A DNA stretch of 8,341 nt from Acidobacteriota bacterium (GTDB lineage: Bacteria; Acidobacteriota; Terriglobia; Acidiferrales; UBA7541): positions 3,632 through 11,972 of the forward strand of contig PKXT01000095.1 of NCBI GenBank assembly GCA_003133505.1. The letters are read 5' to 3'. Under the pieces are notes generated by a model that ran no database searches, had not been told where the DNA came from, and saw nothing but the letters and a program-made list of their open reading frames with translations. Below are positions 6,747 through 8,341 of this stretch, piece by piece. Position numbers and translations under genes: made by a program. How positions within the stretch are numbered: position 1 is the stretch's first letter; each line of letters begins with the position of its first letter.

Positions 6747-7409
6747 GTGGCCGTAGAAGTGAGTGAGCGGCGTACAGAGGATGAGGAACGGGAACTGATC
6801 GCGCGCATTGGGCGCGGCGATACGGAATTATTTTATGAGCTTATTGAGCCTTATGAGCGCCGCGTTTTCGCCATTGCCATGGCCATTCTTCGCAATGAAG
6901 CGGATGCCGAGGAGGTCGCCCAAGAGGCGCTACTCAAAGCTTTTCTTCACCTCGGCCAGTTTCGCGCCGAATCGCGTTTTGGCACATGGCTGGTTCGCGT
7001 AACCATCAATGAAGCAAGGATGCGCCGCCGCAAGGGTCACCTGGACATCATGAAAGCTCTGGGAGATCAACGCCAATCCGACGACGAGGGCTCTTTTATC
7101 CCTCAGGATTTCGCCGATTGGCGTGATATCCCGCTGGAGGAGCTGGAGCGCAAGGAAGTGTGCGAGTTGCTGGCCCGCGCTCTCACTTCCCTGGGCGACA
7201 AGTACCGTGACGTGTTTATTCTCCGCGACGTGGAACAGCTCAGTATTGAGGAAACTGCCGCGGCTTTGCAGATTTCGGAGGGGGCGGTCAAGACCCGTTT
7301 GTTGCGCGCTCGCTTGATGCTTCGCGAGCTGTTGGCTCCGGGCCTTGGCGGGATGTGGTCGAAAACTGGTCCCACGGCCACGCTGAAAGGGGTTAACCCA
7401 TGGCACTAA
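6747..7409 (+). CDS. ECF-type RNA polymerase sigma factor (sigma-70 family)
   Basis: The 220-residue protein has the two domains of an extracytoplasmic-function sigma factor. Region 2 (about 29-97) contains the core motifs RRVFAIAMAILRNEADAEEV and FRAESRFGTWLVRVTINEA, which bind core polymerase and the -10 element. An acidic linker follows (about 98-138; DFADWRDIP). Region 4 (about 141-196) contains LGDKYRDVFILRDVEQLSIE and the helix-turn-helix LQISEGAVKTRLLRAR, which binds the -35. The C-terminal 24 residues are a low-complexity tail. The gene overlaps the anti-sigma gene by 10 nt, the classic arrangement for a membrane-controlled sigma factor. The GTG at 6747 follows an AGGGG by only 1 nt, so a GTG at 6759 is a possible alternative; an in-frame TGA at 6729-6731 excludes earlier starts. 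Confidence 0.94.
   Translation: MAVEVSERRTEDEERELIARIGRGDTELFYELIEPYERRVFAIAMAILRNEADAEEVAQEALLKAFLHLGQFRAESRFGTWLVRVTINEARMRRRKGHLDIMKALGDQRQSDDEGSFIPQDFADWRDIPLEELERKEVCELLARALTSLGDKYRDVFILRDVEQLSIEETAAALQISEGAVKTRLLRARLMLRELLAPGLGGMWSKTGPTATLKGVNPWH
7386..7392 (+). promoter_or_regulatory. Shine-Dalgarno sequence of the anti-sigma gene
   Basis: AAAGGGG lies 7 nt before the ATG at 7400, inside the 3' end of the sigma factor gene. It fixes the anti-sigma start and indicates that the two proteins are made from one mRNA by coupled initiation. Confidence 0.6.
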
Positions 7410-7981
7410 CAAATTGTCGGGATGTTTGGCCGGCAATCTCGGATTATCTGGATGGCGAGCTTTCACCCGCCCTCCGCGCCGAAATTGACCAGCATGTAGC
7501 GGGCTGCCCCAAATGCGCCAGCGTTTTGCACGGCACGCAGAATATCGTCCGTCTTTATCGCGACCCCCGCATGATGCCCGCTCCCACTGGCATTCGAGCC
7601 GGCCTGCGTCAGCGAATTCAGGCGCATGCCGCTCCCCAGCGCGGTACTTTGCGCGGACTTTTCACCGGGCTCGCGGTAGTTGGCGCATTTGCAATTTTGC
7701 TGCTGATGGCCGGCTCTTACAGCGGCAATGAGACTGCCTTGCGCGCGGCCATGTCCCACCCCGCCTACAGCACCCCTGTTGACCCCGTTTTCGTAACCGC
7801 TCACGGCAAACTTTTCCATCGCGCCGGCTGCCCTTTTATGCACGGCCCCGAAACGCTTCTTTCCGCCGCTGACGCGGTCGCCGCAGGATATGCCCCCTGT
7901 GTCCGCTGCATGAAGGAAGCGCTTCACTCCGTCGAAATCACTCCTCAGGGTCCTCCTCTCGAAACATCGCTCATTCGATAA
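7400..7981 (+). CDS. Membrane-bound zinc-finger anti-sigma factor with extra extracytoplasmic His/Cys module
   Basis: The 193-residue protein begins with a zf-HC2/ZAS-type anti-sigma domain (about 1-45): C6, then H32-x3-C36-x2-C39 (DQHVAGCPKCASVL). This domain binds zinc and sequesters the ECF sigma factor encoded just upstream. One membrane span follows (about 87-106), placing residues 107-193 outside the cytoplasm. The outer part holds a second conserved-looking metal-ligand set, H140-x3-C144 and C167-x2-C170, within FVTAHGKLFHRAGCPF and GYAPCVRCM. This pattern resembles the small Ada-like zinc-binding modules found at the ends of some secreted or DNA-handling proteins. The outer domain is a candidate sensor for metal, thiol or redox state that controls release of the sigma factor. 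That sensing role is inference; the anti-sigma assignment is firm. Confidence 0.9.
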   Translation: MALTNCRDVWPAISDYLDGELSPALRAEIDQHVAGCPKCASVLHGTQNIVRLYRDPRMMPAPTGIRAGLRQRIQAHAAPQRGTLRGLFTGLAVVGAFAILLLMAGSYSGNETALRAAMSHPAYSTPVDPVFVTAHGKLFHRAGCPFMHGPETLLSAADAVAAGYAPCVRCMKEALHSVEITPQGPPLETSLIR

Positions 7982-8077
7982 CCCGCTTTCCGCCGTTGTT
8001 GCATTTCGCCTGGCTTCAATTCCCTTTTACCCCTGTTTATTCATCCCCAAACGTTCCGTTCGCGGAAAATTGTTTAC

Positions 8078-8106
8078 TTGAAACAAATCGTCCCTTGCGC
8101 TATCTA
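8078..8106 (+). promoter_or_regulatory. Promoter of the right-edge gene
   Basis: TTGAAA (8078-8083, 4 of 6 to the -35 consensus) and TATCTA (8101-8106) have a 17-bp spacer. An overlapping TCTAAT (8103-8108) matches the -10 consensus 5 of 6 at 19-bp spacing. Either would start RNA around 8112-8116, at or next to the ATG at 8113. Confidence 0.4.
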
Positions 8107-8341
8107 ATGAGTATGCAAACGCTCCAGCGCGCTAACACACACATCCGAATCAGTCGTATCGCAACCGTGATCTTCCTTGCTGCTTCCCTTGCCGGTATTT
8201 CCCGCGCCGCCGACAATCTGCGCCTCAATCAGCATCTGGATTATTCCAGTGACAGCCAGGATGGGCTCCTCATCACCGGCGATCACATGGAAGAGGGCGT
8301 CGCCGCCGGCAAGCCTAACTATGTAATTTTCTATGGCGAAG
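8107..8341 (+). CDS. Secreted protein of unknown function, 3' truncated by the window
   Basis: The frame is open from ATG 8107 to the window end (78 complete codons). The N-terminus is a signal peptide: basic stretch with R8, R14 and R17, hydrophobic core at about 18-30, and probable cleavage near SRA/AD (33-36). The visible mature part includes NLRLNQHLDYSSDSQDG and ends in GKPNYVIFYGE. That last segment could be the first strand of a thioredoxin-like fold, but this is only an impression. A second in-frame ATG lies at 8113, and the latter fits better with the nearby promoter. No Shine-Dalgarno sequence is seen upstream of either. The gene is separated from the anti-sigma gene by 125 bp and seems to have its own promoter. 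Confidence 0.68.
   Translation, partial: MSMQTLQRANTHIRISRIATVIFLAASLAGISRAADNLRLNQHLDYSSDSQDGLLITGDHMEEGVAAGKPNYVIFYGE

Noticed and set aside
8064..8092. GGAAAA...CGTC as an ECF-sigma promoter before the right-edge gene
   Set aside because: The spacing between GGAAAA and CGTC is too long for a typical ECF promoter, and a sigma-70-like TTGAAA-17-TATCTA fits better.
1..8341. CRISPR array, insertion sequence or large direct repeats
   Set aside because: No regularly spaced repeats, transposase or terminal inverted repeats were seen on reading the window.

Overview
The window looks like chromosomal DNA from an Acidobacteriota (Terriglobia-like) bacterium. The best clue is a roughly 1,040-residue outer-membrane receptor with an N-terminal carboxypeptidase-regulatory-like domain in front of a TonB-type plug and barrel. 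This 'Oar-like' architecture is strongly expanded in Acidobacteriota. The moderate-to-high GC content, the Tat-targeted molybdoenzyme and the ECF sigma/anti-sigma pair fit a Gram-negative soil-type bacterium. The taxonomic call is inference from protein style, not from a marker gene.

Layout. At the left edge (1-142, minus) is the 5' end of a secreted protein gene with a good Shine-Dalgarno sequence and a structured leader. It is divergent from a small secreted protein gene (367-894, plus), which has a near-consensus sigma-70 promoter. A strong hairpin (915-946) lies between that gene and a convergent tRNA-Lys(CTT) gene (1096-1170, minus), which has an extended -10 promoter and an encoded CCA end. 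Next comes msrB (1404-1802), which appears to lack the usual resolving cysteine. The large TonB-dependent-receptor-like gene fills 1950-5081.

Downstream is a translationally coupled pair (ATGA overlap): a Tat-exported, MsrP/sulfite-oxidase-type molybdopterin protein (5236-5958) and a four-helix cytochrome b561-type membrane protein (5955-6680). Together they look like a quinone-linked periplasmic oxidoreductase. They are followed by an overlapping ECF sigma factor (6747-7409) and zinc-finger anti-sigma factor (7400-7981). The anti-sigma protein carries an additional extracytoplasmic His/Cys cluster. The right edge (8107 onward) is the start of another secreted protein gene whose promoter sits so close to the start codon that the transcript may be leaderless.

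How the parts may work together. A cytoplasmic methionine sulfoxide reductase (MsrB), a periplasmic MsrP-like Mo enzyme with a heme-b partner, and an envelope-facing sigma/anti-sigma switch with an exposed Cys/His cluster suggest an oxidative or metal stress theme for the cell envelope. That link is inferred from proximity only. The most unusual items are the two-metal-site anti-sigma factor and the use of a cytochrome b561-type protein where MsrQ would be expected.
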